Below are positions 21,645 through 33,849 of a DNA stretch of 64,000 nucleotides, piece by piece (positions within the stretch are counted from its first letter, which is position 1; each line of letters opens with the position of its first letter). The stretch is taken from NCBI RefSeq assembly GCF_036884655.1, contig NC_088357.1, positions 10,517,501 to 10,581,500 of the forward strand, read 5' to 3'. A program made the position numbers and the translations under genes. The stretch is from Musa acuminata AAA Group (lineage: Eukaryota > Streptophyta > Magnoliopsida > Zingiberales > Musaceae). The notes beneath the pieces are model-generated. The model was not told the origin of the DNA. It worked only from the letters and a program-made list of their open reading frames with translations, and searched no databases.

Positions 21645-24600
21645 TCATCCTGCTGCTTTTCCTGCACAGATTTGCGAGGGTCCATCAGCTACATGTTCAG
21701 ATACATTCAAATAGGCAACCAGCTGAGAGATCAAATCTTTGACACCATATTCTTGGTTAATCACATTTTCAGAAAATGTGGGAATAACCTCATTCTGAAC
21801 AAAATATATTGAAAATCCTAAGCAGATAAAAAGATCATCTTTGACAATCAGAAATGTTGCTATGTTGGAAGAGGAAAGAGTCTCACTGAACTTGTAGGCT
21901 GCTAACTAGGTTTCCAACACATTGAATACCTAATGTCTTCATTAGGGTACCACAAAACCCAGAATTCCATGTGGAAGGAGCTTCAGATGAGCTCCCATCA
22001 AGTTGCTGCTCATGCCTTTGATGGTTTATCACCTTGCACAACAAAGGATATCCATGTCTTGGATGCCAACCTAGTGCAGTTTAACTGACACCATACTATG
22101 ACAGCAGCATAATACTTGTATAGCCCAAAAATGCTTAAACCTACTTACCTATGTTATTTATTGTAAAACACCAAATTCAATTTAAAAGTTCAATTTTTTT
22201 GCAGTGAGATTTACAATGTACAAATATAGGAATATCGTTGGAATATATTGTTGCACAAGAAGATTTGTATAAGTAGATGTAAACTTAAATGAAATTAATA
22301 ATACTACTTGCAAGAAATTTGGGACTAGAGATACCATCTATTATGAGAGCAGAGCATACCTCCAATTTCGCTTTGGCTTCAGAATCAAATGTCTTGCATA
22401 GAATCTCATAGCTTTTCTCAGCTCCAATCTGTTATGTGAGGTTACGAGTAACTTTCATTGAATAAGAATTTAAAAGTACAAATAGTTTGTAGATTAAAAA
22501 ATCATTATACCAGTGGATCCACTCGTGATGGTGAAATGGTTGAGATTGTATATCTGAAAAAGACATATTAATTAGCTTTCAGTTCATACCAATGGTGAAG
22601 AATAATAATATTTGATACTGATGTTCTTACATCATATACACCTTATTACCAATGTCTAAACAGTAACTTACCTCAGCTTAGTTGTGTAGAAATTCATGGC
22701 TAAGACATTAGCTTTTTGTACTGTCAGCATCACAGCTCCCATGCGATTCTATAGATTTCATGGAATGCTACATTTAGGGCCAAGAAAATCAAGTAGCCAT
22801 CTACCTTAAGATGGTAGGCATGCTCAAAATTAACTTTGATCGTGAAATATATGAAAAGAAGTAGGAGTATCATCATAATGAAGCATGAGATGATTATGAG
22901 AATAATCTTTTACAAATAAGTAATCTAACAAAGATAACAATCAGTCTGAATCATCAGCATGAATAACAACCTATCATGCACATGTGTATCATTTTCACCA
23001 AACATACATTGTTACCTTATGAGCAATAAGTTCAATTAATTGCATCAGGAACTTTCCTAGTCCCTTCCTTTGTGCACAAGCCTCCAGCTGTAGCTCATAT
23101 ACATAAACAACAGGAATATCTTCCTCGACAATAAACCGGTAATGCACAAAACCAACCAGATGATTCTGATCACCTGTCTGACCAGTATAGAGTCTTTCCC
23201 CATTTTTGGCCAGGGGATTTTCATCAGACGCTGCATTTGTTGATTGTCGCACAAATATATATCGTGCTTCAGGTGAAACCATTTCCCTTCGTTTCACTTT
23301 CTCTTCCATTTGCCACTCTGAACCATATGGACCTTCCATATTGGCCTAGATAATTTCATTTATTACATGATACAGGTAACTGATACATTTTAAAATAGAA
23401 AGTGGCAACAGTTCTTACCTTAAGAAGATTTTGAATGTATTTCTTAATAGGAGAGGGAAGTTGGTCTCCAATTCCTGATTCCAAGTAAACTGAAAGTCCT
23501 GATCAACAGTTAAAATGATCAGGATTGTGTCACTAAGTGAAATATAGACATTCCAGAAATGGGATTATATCAACAAATAAAGAATCATATAGAACAGAAA
23601 GATGACATTAACAGAGGAAGAATCCCAAAGAAAATTAACAAAATCATGGATACACAAATCCAACTGTCAATGTAATTTAACAGATTGAAAAGATGGGCCT
23701 TTGGCCTTAGTAGTATAAAACAATGTCCAAATTGCAAATATCAAGGTGCTTAAAAGCTAAAACAGTATGAAAGAAAGTGTACCACTGTTGTCTTGACATG
23801 AAAATTCTAAACCCTCCTAACATTCTGGCTCCTAGAAGCATACTATTATGTATATACATGTTTCTTTTTTCAAACTTTAGAAGTTCTCACTCCTGTTACC
23901 ATTTCAAGCTTTAGAAGTTCTGACTCCCATTTACCATTTCTTTCATAATGACAGAAGGGTGGAAAGGAAAGTAGATGGTCCTTGACAGATGATGCCTTCT
24001 TTATAATTTCATCGATTGCTTTTTTCTTCTCAAGTACCTGCAGAAACACGCTGTTGTCAGTTACCAACATTTATATGTCTACATAAATTCCTCAAGCATA
24101 TTATTTAAATGTCTCAGTTGACCAGAAAACATTAATCATATTGGTAAAAGTAATCAGCACACATAGATCTGATGAAATTTTAAATGTCCACTAAATGATT
24201 ATACGTATTTGCATCGAGAGCATTATTTGTTTCATGTTTCAAATCAAATGTTAAGGAACTTTACCGAGTGATGTTGTAACCCATGTCTCTTCTAATCCAT
24301 GGTTTTGTACACATTTGCTTACAATTTCAGTAACTAAATCATCAATTTATCATAAGCTTAATCAATCAAGAAACCTATCTCCTTGCATGTGTTAGTGAAG
24401 TCAAAACAATAAAACTCATTAATCTAGGTCCAATTTCCCAATTGAAGGGATTTTACTAAAACATGCCTTCACCTGAGCAACGATTATCAAGATTGCAACT
24501 CGTTGTAGTAAGTGGCCATGACTATGTCCTGTTTTCAGATACAGATTGATCAGCATATTCAAATAATTCAAATTTTCTGTGCATCCAACCAGATGCCAAT

Positions 24601-25725
24601 GAAACAGAGGTCCAGACTAAAATAAATTTATCGACCTCATTAATTTCTAGTGCAACTAAACAGAGAGATCCTCTACCAATTTGGACTTTTCAATTTTACA
24701 ATATACATAAACCACCAATAGTTGACAACTCCTGAGCATTTACTATAACCTTAACTAAAATGATCTCCACCCCACCCTTCATAAGCTAGATTGATTAGTT
24801 TTTGCAAATAACCCATACCATGGCACCGTGGCTAATTTTTGAATGAGAGAATAGTCTCTTACCATACTAAATCTGTTTTGCATTTACAAGAATTATTAAA
24901 TCGGTTTTTCTTCTCTCCACGCAGTTCACTTGCTAGTCATAATTTCCATTCTATTTGGAACCAACAGATCCTCCAACACATTGAACACCTTTTATTATTA
25001 ATTTTTTTTACACCAACACTTCAATTTGAATCCAAGGAACTGATGACATGTACCAAAAGAACTTAATAGTTGCATTTGTTTAGATTAGGTTGGTCTCTTG
25101 CGAAAATCTTCAGCTAGTGAGAAAGCATAAAAAATTGTCTAAGATCACTACCTAATTGTTGCCATCTCCAGTTGCGTGCAGTCCACCGCAACAGTGAGAA
25201 TATCGAGAATGACTAAGGTCGTTAAACTCTAAGAATGACCAGCCACCACCATCAAGACAAAAAAACTCGAGACTTTGAGGTTGTTGTTTGCTGTAAGCAA
25301 CAAGTCCAAACCCTTAGAGCCGGTGATACCAAGAACAACTCAAATCTATCATTTCCATAGAATCATTGTTTTCTTTTAACAAAAAAAAAAAGAATCTAAA
25401 ATCAAACCTTTTGGGAGAAGAAAAGGATCAAAGCCAACACGAGCAACTACAAGCAAAAATAAAGGGAGGGAAAAACCTAAACAAGCAGAATAAGAAAAAG
25501 GAGCACATTTTCCTGTTCATTTGATCAAGGGCAATTAAGAGCCATGGAACCAAAAAGCTGCATAAAGATCCAATCATCCTAACACAAAGTCGCATGTAAG
25601 CCAAGACGACAAAGAGATCTTCCAACAAACATGACGAAGAAAAATAAGATGACCAAAGGAAAGAAAGGCACCTCCTTTCTTCTGATCCTCTTCTCTTTAC
25701 TTGTGGAAAATCTCTTCGTCTCCAT
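21645..25725 (-). CDS. NAA40: N-alpha-acetyltransferase 40 (NatD-type histone H4/H2A N-acetyltransferase)
   Basis: Eight exons on the minus strand: 25725-25672, 24037-23935, 23498-23419, 23345-23016, 22748-22672, 22553-22511, 22428-22360 and 21794-21645. All are GT-AG with matching phases and give 301 residues. Exon 1 encodes 18 residues ending RIRRKE and joins VLEKKKAIDE. The GNAT fold is clear: GFVHYRF, then VYELQLE and the acetyl-CoA loop QRKGLG (about 171-176), then MGAVMLTVQKAN and MNFYTTKLRYTIS. By family it acetylates the N-terminal Ser of histones H4 and H2A, in nucleus and cytosol. Plant homologues have about 250 residues; the extra length is mostly the last exon (49 residues starting NEVIPTF), which is inferred from its acceptor and phase and is less certain. 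Without it, exon 7 would read through into a short tail. Confidence 0.92.
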
Positions 25726-26033
25726 GGATTCCAGCCACCGGAGAAGGAGCACCACCACATCCGATCCTAGCTTCCCATTACTTCTTCAGGAAGAACCCTC
25801 TCCCCCTGCATGCGTCTGTCGCTGTCCCCGCCACTTTCTTCCTTTCGGCGGTTCCCGAGAGGAATCCAGCGTAGGCGAGCGAATGGGAGAGGAGGGCAAG
25901 GACGGGGCGGCAGTGGAGGATACAAAGGAGACGGGTCCCACCGCCCCAACGGCGAATAGTCGCCGAGTATGAGAGGGATACTTGGAAAAGGCAAGAGGAA
26001 CACCTGTGGGCCACTCTTCGGAGATTCCCATTT

Positions 26034-26164
26034 AGCCCAATCTCAGTCTAATCTGACCTAATCGGAACGAATGGTTCGGGATTGGGTTGGGTTAGCCGAG
26101 TGGTGTAAATGGGCCAGACTTATAGGCCATAACTTGTGGGCTTCAGTAAAGCCTATAAGGCCCA
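26034..26164 (-). promoter_or_regulatory. Cluster of site II (TGGGCY) elements upstream of NAA40
   Basis: Motifs lie at 26034-26039 (AGCCCA), 26110-26115 (TGGGCC), 26137-26142 (TGGGCT) and 26159-26164 (GGCCCA), about 310-440 bp upstream of the NAA40 start codon. In plants such TCP-bound boxes cluster in promoters of growth-linked and housekeeping genes. Assignment to NAA40 rests on position. Confidence 0.45.
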
Positions 26165-26169
26165 TCATT

Positions 26170-27255
26170 AAATGCTCATGATCCTCGAAGGTCATATGTT
26201 ATATACTACAACATCAGATTAAGAATTACAAATCCAAGAAAAAAAAGTACTGTCACATCCTAAATGTTGATTTAAAAGCCATAGCATCTAAACTGATCAG
26301 ATAAAATCATGGTCTTAACATACTTTATTCAGATTTGATAAAGGATCCATGGCAATTATTTGAGTGTATATTCTTCTTCTTAACTAGTTTATCTTCATAG
26401 TGTCTCTCACATTTGAGATTATCCTTTGTAGATTCTCAACCTTGATATTATTATGCATCATCTTACACTAGATTTATGTAATGCATCATCTTACCTTGAT
26501 ATTATCATCTTCATAGTGTCTCTCACATCAATTTTTACCTTCCAAATTCTCTTAGACTTAGAACCCTTAATGTGCCGCTAGTGCAATAATTTGTGAGTGG
26601 ATCTTAAGATGACTCTTTATTACTATTCAATTTGTGTCATTTTAAGTTAGTGTCATTTCTATATACATTACTGAGTAAGGCTTTTTCACCATTGCAATTT
26701 CACTTATTAGATAGGGTAGCCTCTATTTTGGCACTAAGCCTAGCACAAGTGTTGAGAATTTACACAACTTTGTTTACATCATTATATCTTAAATCTTCTT
26801 CTCACCACCTTTATATGACACATTTTGTATAACTTAAGATCCGAATGAGGTTTTCATTTAGATACTTGAAATTTAATCAGTATATCTTTCTTTGCAATCA
26901 ACCACTTCAAGACGAAATAATTTTCTTATAACAAACCTCATATAATTATGTTTTTTTTCTCTTCACATACTATATATACTATGAATATCTATATTTTTAA
27001 GTATTAAGGGACACACTCTAAAGGTGACAATCTAAAAGCTATGAACAAATTCAAGGATTTAGTATGTGCAAGACAGATTTCGGCAAGCCAGATACTTATA
27101 TATTGACAATTATTGCAAAGATCTCATGATCCTAGCAAATTCATGATGCAGAATTGTTGCGATGAACATCTACGACTAACTGCAGTCATGCCCTGCACCA
27201 GTGAGCTGGCTAGCTTACAAGTCACAAGATGAGATGATAGAGGGAAACATGGACG
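26170..27255. other. AT-rich intergenic region, no gene seen
   Basis: No gene was recognised. A 22-base direct repeat (ATCTTCATAGTGTCTCTCAC and two more bases) occurs at 26391-26412 and 26508-26529, probably a trace of an old local duplication or mobile element. Confidence 0.45.
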
Positions 27256-27585
27256 TCATAGCTTTGCAGGGGAGGAAGTGGGCGAAGAGATCATCTTCTT
27301 GAAGAAGTGGAGGAGGGAGAGAGCTATGCGGACGGTGGGGTCGATGCTGGCGACCTGCCTGAACTTTGCATGGACGAGCATCGCGGCCTCGACGTCCACC
27401 CCCAGCCTGGCCTGCTCATCCTTGATCGCCTCCGTGCACAGCCCGCACACCCACACGCCGCCGAACTGCTCCTTCACCCACCCTATGTACTCCACCGTGC
27501 ACTCCTCCCACATGCCGCAGCACCCGCACTCCGCCACCTTCACCACTTCACCGTTCCCCGCTGCCATTTCCTCCCTCTTCCACAC
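27256..27585 (-). CDS. DUF1677 family protein
   Basis: A single-exon frame of 109 residues. The core has the DUF1677 cysteine pattern: ECGCCGMWEECT, then a YI...V...FGG stretch and WVCGLCTEA (about residues 19-54), with further conserved acidic and basic residues behind. The paired Cys motifs suggest metal binding, but no function is established that I know of. The first ATG is used here; a second in-frame ATG six codons later (27567) gives MAAGNGEV and is equally possible. CATATAAG at 27637-27644 on the minus strand could be a TATA box about 55 bp upstream. The GC content is high compared with the flanks. The plus-strand frames over the same DNA are shadows of this gene. Confidence 0.9.
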   Translation of the reverse strand: MWKREEMAAGNGEVVKVAECGCCGMWEECTVEYIGWVKEQFGGVWVCGLCTEAIKDEQARLGVDVEAAMLVHAKFRQVASIDPTVRIALSLLHFFKKMISSPTSSPAKL

Positions 27586-27719
27586 CCTCTTCTTGTTATC
27601 CTGTCTTCAGCTCCTAGTATGACATCTGTAACTTCACTTATATGGAATCCATGGCTCAGTTTCGAGCTCGTAATAAAGCTCATAGTACTTTTTGGTGTTA
27701 TACGTAGATGACAACTTCT

Positions 27720-28893
27720 TGTCGCCTTGTAATCAATGTCATATTACTTTAGGTAGATAACAACTTCTTGGCGCTTTGTGCGGAGCTCGTCATCTTCTCT
27801 GTGTAGGTGAATAGCACTACTTTAAAGAGAAAGTAGCAGAGCATCTTTCTGTATGCTTTCTCACAGGCTTGCTTTTCTTCTTTATCCATATGAAAACCAT
27901 GAACTTAATTATTTCCAACAAAATGGCATTCACAGAAGGCATGCACATGTTATTTGTGATAGCCAATGGTTATGACCAAGTAATGCATTAATATTTTGCA
28001 TTTGCTATGCCATCTTACACTTGAGAGGTCATACATGGCGGTAACACGAAGAGATGAATATATACTTGGAAAGAGATGCTTTTGTGACAGATCTTTGGGA
28101 GGGTTCTCAACTCCAGTGAGATATCATATGATGCAGATACGTCAGGAAACCCAAAAGATCAGCAAATTTGATAGATTGATTGAAAGTCTTGTCCTCTAGT
28201 GAAAGCATCCATGGTTTGCTGAAACCACACATCGTGCTAGAGAGAGAAGAAGCGAGGAGTGAGAATTCTGCAGGTAGACTTGCATGGAAGACTGGGAAGC
28301 TTTCATTCATATATATGTTTCAGCAACAGTGGTGGGAGAGAGTCCATCGTTTCTGCATAAATAGATAGGGTATCTTTTATAGGTTGGAACTATAGATCTC
28401 ATCACAGTACCTTTGAGCAGTAGGTGCAGTAACAGTTGTCTCGTTGTCAACATTACGAGATCCCCATAGCTTTCTAGATGGAGCAATCCATTGACAACTT
28501 GCTTTGCCATTGTTCAGCCTTTCTGAGGAATACAACATCGTTTTAGTGTCTGCCATTTTCTCCTTTAAATGAAGCCTTTTATGTCGAATTCTTTACAACA
28601 GTGTAGCCATATACGATATTATCAGTGAGCAGAAACCCATCTATTGCTCGGAGTACTCTGAGACGAGATTTATTGGCTTTGGCGTAGGAAATGGACTGCA
28701 GACATTCACATGTAGACATTAATCAACCACCAAATTCTAAGGTACACGTATATTATATGTACATAGAGAAAGAGATAGAACGGGGCTCTATGCACCATTT
28801 GGAGCGGCACCTAACTCAACTTTTCGCTACCTTTTGTTGATCCCAGAGGCTTGGTTGTACTGTACTCCCTTGTTTTGTACTCCCTTATATTAT

Positions 28894-28936
<43 letters not shown>

Positions 28937-29029
28937 CTCTTTCTATTGTGAGTAACCAAAAAGTCAAAAAAGAAAAGCTCATAATTGTAATGAGCTATAT
29001 GATAATAATAATAATAACCACAGAACTCA
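27720..29029. other. Intergenic region with an (AAT)n microsatellite
   Basis: No gene was recognised between the DUF1677 gene and the SRO duplication. An (AAT)n microsatellite of about 15 units lies at 28889-28935, with more ATA repeats near 29000-29016. A short direct repeat (CAACTTCTTG with similar flanks) occurs near 27709 and 27762. Confidence 0.5.
28889..28935. repeat. (AAT)n microsatellite
   Basis: About 15 AAT units. They create a false poly-Asn frame on the plus strand. Confidence 0.9.
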
Positions 29030-29189
29030 AAAGAAGTCATTGTAATGAGCTAAATGATAACCACAGAACAGATGTAGATGAAAGGAATTATCACTGCAGG
29101 TTTAGTAAACAAAGGTCGAAAAGAGCCAATAACAAAGCCAAAGGGCTCAGAAATCTTTTGTGCAGCAATGAACTGATAGTTAAGCTCCC

Positions 29190-31985
29190 TTAGCGGCCGG
29201 TTGAGTCATTAGCCTTCTTTGAAGGAATGCTATTTGGCTTCATCCTCGACGTGGCAGTGTCTTTCATGTCATCAGCATTTGGTGCCGCCTCAAATATACC
29301 CTATATTAAGATGGAAACATCGACTGCCTTACAGTAAATATGTGTAACACAACTTAGTTCTTGACGTGAGATTGTAAAAACGTTCACATTCCGTCATGTC
29401 ACTATTTGATGTTTGCTTTTACAGAGATAAAGATAGTATGCAAGCAAGTATAGTTATAGTTAGTATTAACATTTAGGAAAGATTCTTTAACCCTACAAGT
29501 ATAGAGTGATATATACATACAAATCAAAATTGACTTGTAGTGTACGACCTTGTCATCCATAAATTTAACGTGAATGCAACAAAAAATAAAGAGAATGCCA
29601 ACTTACACGATCTATGGATCTCTTTAAGGTAGATACAAGAAGATGATCCCCTAAAACCACACTTATCTTCCCAAGTAACTTTTCACTGGTTAGCGCACCC
29701 TTCTGCCAGACATTCATCAAACCAGAAAAATCAATTGCTCGACGAATGATCCAAAGAAGGAACATCAAACACAAGTGTTCTGTCACGTAGGAACCTGGAA
29801 ATCAACATGATGGCGGAACAGCAACTCCTTCTCTATTGGAGAAATGTGGTGTTGCACCTTATAGTACAAGATAGTATATGGCATTTGCTGATTTATCGCA
29901 TGTCCTGGAAGTGATACGAACGTATGTTTCTGCAAGAGACGATCAATGATATAATAATTAGGACAGCTTCACCTCTGTGACCGACGCATTCAAAGAAAAG
30001 GTGGGTGTGCTCACAGGGGCGGAGAGCCGATTGAAACGTGGAATATTTCTTATCGGATTCTTGTCAAAGCGGAAATCGCTTAGATCAAAGAAGTACTCTG
30101 CCACATGCAAGAATAAAGATATCATTCAAAGAAGATGATCTAATGTCTTGAGTTACGATCATTGCATACCTTGGAGATTTGGGGGCAACTTGAAAATGAC
30201 GACAGATCTTGGATGAACACGAGTATTTGCGTGGGTGGCCCATACCACGAAACACCTGGGATCCTTACGGTCGTCCACCCCAGAATCATAGTCATCGCTG
30301 CTGGGTGAATTTTGCAGAGAACCAGGCCGGACTTGTTCCAAGTTTCCCAAGATGACTTGGCATAGCAGCATGATGGGGATATAAACAGGAATAACCTTTG
30401 TATAGGAACAAATACTAGAAGACCAAAATACGCAGCGGAATAAAATGGAAACACAATCAAACAGAACACCAAGATATACGTGGAAAACCCCTTCAATGTG
30501 AAGGGTAAAAACCACGGGGCAAACTAGAGATAATCCACTATGAGAATAATGAATATACAAATCTCAATCTCTTGCCCAAAATCCAAGCAACAACCACAAG
30601 AGAATAACTGGGATACAAGGATCACGTTACTGCCCACAATATCTAAAACCTCCCAAGTAATCACAGCAAGAGCCTACTGTAGATTTGATCTAACCTGAGA
30701 TGAGAACACTGCTAGATGATTGTGAACAGTCTCTCTGCGTTGTCCTTATCTTCTTCCCTTTCTTTCTCTTCCTCTTCTGCCTTGTTCTCCTTCTTCTCTT
30801 TGGAATCTCGTCGCTGCAAAGATCTGCCTCGTTGCTGCCTTTTTATAGCTTTAATCTGCCTCTAAAACGCAGCCATCACACCCCCCTAATCTTAATTAGG
30901 GTTAGGTTAAGAGGGGGTGTGAGCTATGGGCTGATAAAGCCCACATGGGCTGAATATGGGCCATCAGCCCAACACAGCATGCACTGCACTCCGTTTCCGT
31001 CAACACTGCAAAGATTGACGCTGCAGAAATTTTCGGAAGAGCCAAATCAACTCACACAGTTGCATCGAAGCAAGAATCAGCCGTCGCTATAACCTAACAC
31101 AAAGAACCTGGAGAAGGAACGGTGATATGGCGTAAGGTAGATGCCGCTGCCGAAAGCTGCTCCTACGGTGGGTGCGACCGCGGATCCAAATCCATAGGTC
31201 AGAATTCTGAGGATTTCCTGCGTCGTTGATCCAAACCATGCGTACTTGCCATTTGCATTGCCACGCTTCTCTCTCGTGGATCTCAGCTGACTCTCAAATG
31301 CTTGGAATTGCACTTGAGCGTTAGTATCTTTTGGAACATACTCGTATATGCACAGTACGTTCTCGGGCTTGACAAAGGATGGCATCCCCGAAAGGAAAAG
31401 CTTCTCCATGAAGGCGAAGCTTCGGCTGTCCCTTTGCAGATTGAGTATTTTAGCCTCTGGGGCGGGAGGCCCATTTCCGTCGCCGGCGATAAATTCTGTC
31501 ACCATTTGAGGGGCCGGAACCGAATATGCCAGTGGGCTGACCACACCAGAAACCTCTTCACTGGGTTCATCGACTCCCCCGTCGAATGATAGGCAAGGGA
31601 AGAAGCATCGATCGGCCTCGTCGATCCATGCCACGTAGGCATGTTTCTTTGTCTTCGAGTTCGACATGACCATGCATAATAGGTCGACAAGCATTAGCTC
31701 GCAACCAAAGAAGACGACCATACAGGGCATCTGGTGGCGGAATCCGTCGATGATCGCCTCCCTCGCCGACTCGGGAAAATCGGTCCACTCGCCACGCTTG
31801 TAGTACAGGATGCGGCGGGGCAACCCGCTGTTTAAATAGTTCCTGTAAGTCCCCTGATCGGGCTTCCGATGCCAGCAAGTGAGATTCCTGACAGATGTAC
31901 GTCTTGTTCCGACCAGAGGTAACTCAGAGGAACTTTGAGCAGTGCCGTCTTCCTCAACCGTGCGCTTCGAGCCTCTCGGATCCAT
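29190..31985 (-). pseudogene. RCD1/SRO-like gene (WWE-like, PARP-like, RST), copy 1, disrupted by a solo LTR
   Basis: Exons on the minus strand: 31985-31108, 31020-30170 (split by the LTR at 30371-30974), 30097-29973, 29929-29795, 29702-29607 and 29300-29190. Phases match throughout. Exon 1 holds an N-terminal WWE-like region (RRILYYKRGEW, WIDEADRCFFP) and the first half of the PARP-like fold (FGSTTQEI, GIYLTP). Exon 2 has NGVQCM before the LTR and CQVILGN, DSGVDD and FVVWATH after it. Exons 4-5 form the RST domain (ending VVLGDHLLVSTL). RCD1/SRO proteins are nuclear, usually inactive PARP relatives that bind transcription factors through RST and act in stress signalling. The LTR brings a stop about 16 codons after entry, so a normal transcript would give about 324 residues without RST. 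All exons after the LTR remain open, so the break looks recent or part of the gene is still used. Confidence 0.85.
30371..30974 (-). mobile_element. Solo LTR inside SRO copy 1 exon 2
   Basis: 604 bp with TG...CA ends, flanked by the 5-bp direct repeat CAGCA (30366-30370 and 30975-30979). The intact duplicate at about 40280 has the uninterrupted site, which proves the insertion. On the minus strand it starts TGTTGGGCTGATGGCCC and ends TATCCCCATCA, with a TATA box (TATAAAAA, 30840-30847), so it has the same sense as the SRO gene. There is no internal region, so LTR-LTR recombination has removed the rest. The type fits Copia but is not proven. It is unrelated to the other LTR family in the window. 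Confidence 0.9.
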
Positions 31986-33849
31986 TGCAAACGGGCTTCA
32001 AGAAACAAAAACACAAGTTATACTCTGCATGTATTCAAGGATTAGGTGGATTCAAGAATCAAATCAGTATGGAGCCAAGACAACACCCCTGTGCTGCCTG
32101 AATTCAAGAATTCAATTAGTATCATTAAAGCACTCATACTAATCGAATCACCTAATGAAACCCCGAAGGCCGACAAACCTCATCGATCATGAAAAGACTA
32201 GGAATCCAATTCAGAAAGAAAAGAAGAAAAGGAGAAAAGCTTTTGTCACCTTGGTAATCACCGAAGGAACAGCAAGCAATGTTGGTGGCCTCAGACAACT
32301 CAAGAAAGAACACCCTTCTCTTTGATCCTCTTAGCCTTCCGATGCTTGCGTTGGCCTTAGAGAGGAGACTAAGGGTAGGATTTGGAAAATTGTAACACCC
32401 AAATGGAAAGGAAATGCACTTCGCAATAATGTACAATACTTTTTATAAATGTACATTATTGTTCTCCAATCGACTTGATTGCCATAAAACAAGAATAATA
32501 TTTCTTATGGACTATAAAATATCGATGCTTGAAATTTTGAAAAATGTTACTGCAAGTCTTTGTATTTATTTCATCGAGTGGAACCATCTTAGTATTATAT
32601 TCTACTTAACATTATATTCTATAGTCAATTGAGGTATAGATTAATCAAGGACAAGTCAGTATGAACATATGTGGATTACATACAAAATTGTCAAGCCACT
32701 TCAATAATGGTAACAGAAATTTAATGTGCATAAGAATCCTCAATTTTGGTCCTACTGAATTTTTTACCATGCAGTGATGATATCACGAAAGTAAAAAAGG
32801 GGCGCATTAATGTATATTTTCTTGATGTTTATGAGATGGAAACATGATTCATCTATGATTTTATAAAATTCTGAAATGTTTAGTTTTCAAATTAGCTATA
32901 ACAGAATTTCTTGTATATTTATTTTTTATTTTAGTTCTTAAACATGGTGTTAAGAATAGTGACATGTGATGACAAGATGCATAGCTTATGATTTTCATAA
33001 GAAAATTATTATATAAATCTATAATAAAAAGAACATTTTAAATGTTCACAAGTTTTAAAAAGATATTTTTTTTCATACCTTTTATATTATTTTATTTTTC
33101 AAGATTGGTTTGATTTGAATCAATAAAATTTTATACCGGTTCTAAGTCAAATCATCTTCAAACTTTTTAACTAGATAACCTAAAAGTCATTATAAAGATA
33201 TTTTTTGAGAAATAAAACTTATATTTTAATATAACAATATTAAAATTTTAGTGAACAATCTAAAATACATATCAACATAAAATTCAGATTATTTTTTAAA
33301 AATTAATACAACATTATTTGTATAATATATAGACATATAACATTTTCAAATATCAAAAGGATCAATAAATAAACAAAAAAATTGACACATTTTTATGAAA
33401 TGATATTTAAATATATTTCTAATAATATATTTTTAATATGAATAAAACTATTTTAATATATATTATTTTAGAAAATAATAATATGGTTGACGCATTTTTA
33501 TGCCTTTTATTTTATATTTCAAATTTTATATAAATTTTAAAATATTTTTCTATTTTCTATTATTATATTTTTAATTTATTTTTTAAAATTTGTTTAGGTT
33601 TAATTCATCGCACCAATTCTTAATACATTAACCAAGTACTAAGTATAAAGAAAGGGACAGAAAAATTAAATGATTGTGATATTTGACAAAGAGCCAAAAC
33701 CAATGATTTTTTAATAAATTCATCCTATTTTTAAATAAAAATATAAATCAAAATTAATAAAATAATAATTAGTAATTAAGATGAAAAACTAAAGTGGGAT
33801 AAACAAATTTTGTAATATTCTTTATCACTTTACTTTAAGTAAGACAAAA

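Larger units (their letters stand above)
29030..33835. repeat. Segmental duplication, left copy (carries the broken SRO gene)
   Basis: This block is homologous to 39066-42745. Shared landmarks include the 3' flank (AAAGGAATTATYACT, AGCCAAAGGGCTC), all six SRO exons, the 5' leader (CTTCCGATGCTTGCGTTGGC at 32336 and 41367) and the far upstream DNA (TTAATGTATATTTTCTTGAT at 32809 and 41823; CACCAATTCTTAATACATT at 33611 and 42589). The left copy is longer partly because of the 604-bp solo LTR. Block ends are approximate. Confidence 0.85.

Noticed and set aside
25428..25760. 110-codon minus-strand frame over the NAA40 first exon
   Set aside because: It is in a frame different from exon 1, has no family resemblance and crosses the exon 1 splice donor.
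26085..26115. GTTAGCCGAGTGGTGTAAATGG, resembling the start of a tRNA-Leu/Ser
   Set aside because: No acceptor stem, anticodon arm or T-loop follows at the right distances.
27278..27711. Two plus-strand frames of 114 and 134 codons
   Set aside because: They are antisense shadows of the GC-rich DUF1677 gene, whose cysteine motifs fix the minus strand.
28834..29193. 119-codon frame with a poly-Asn run
   Set aside because: It is created by the (AAT)n microsatellite and ends in SRO 3' flank DNA.
30700..31092. 130-codon plus-strand frame next to the solo LTR
   Set aside because: It is antisense LTR sequence running into antisense SRO exon 2 and intron; no independent support.
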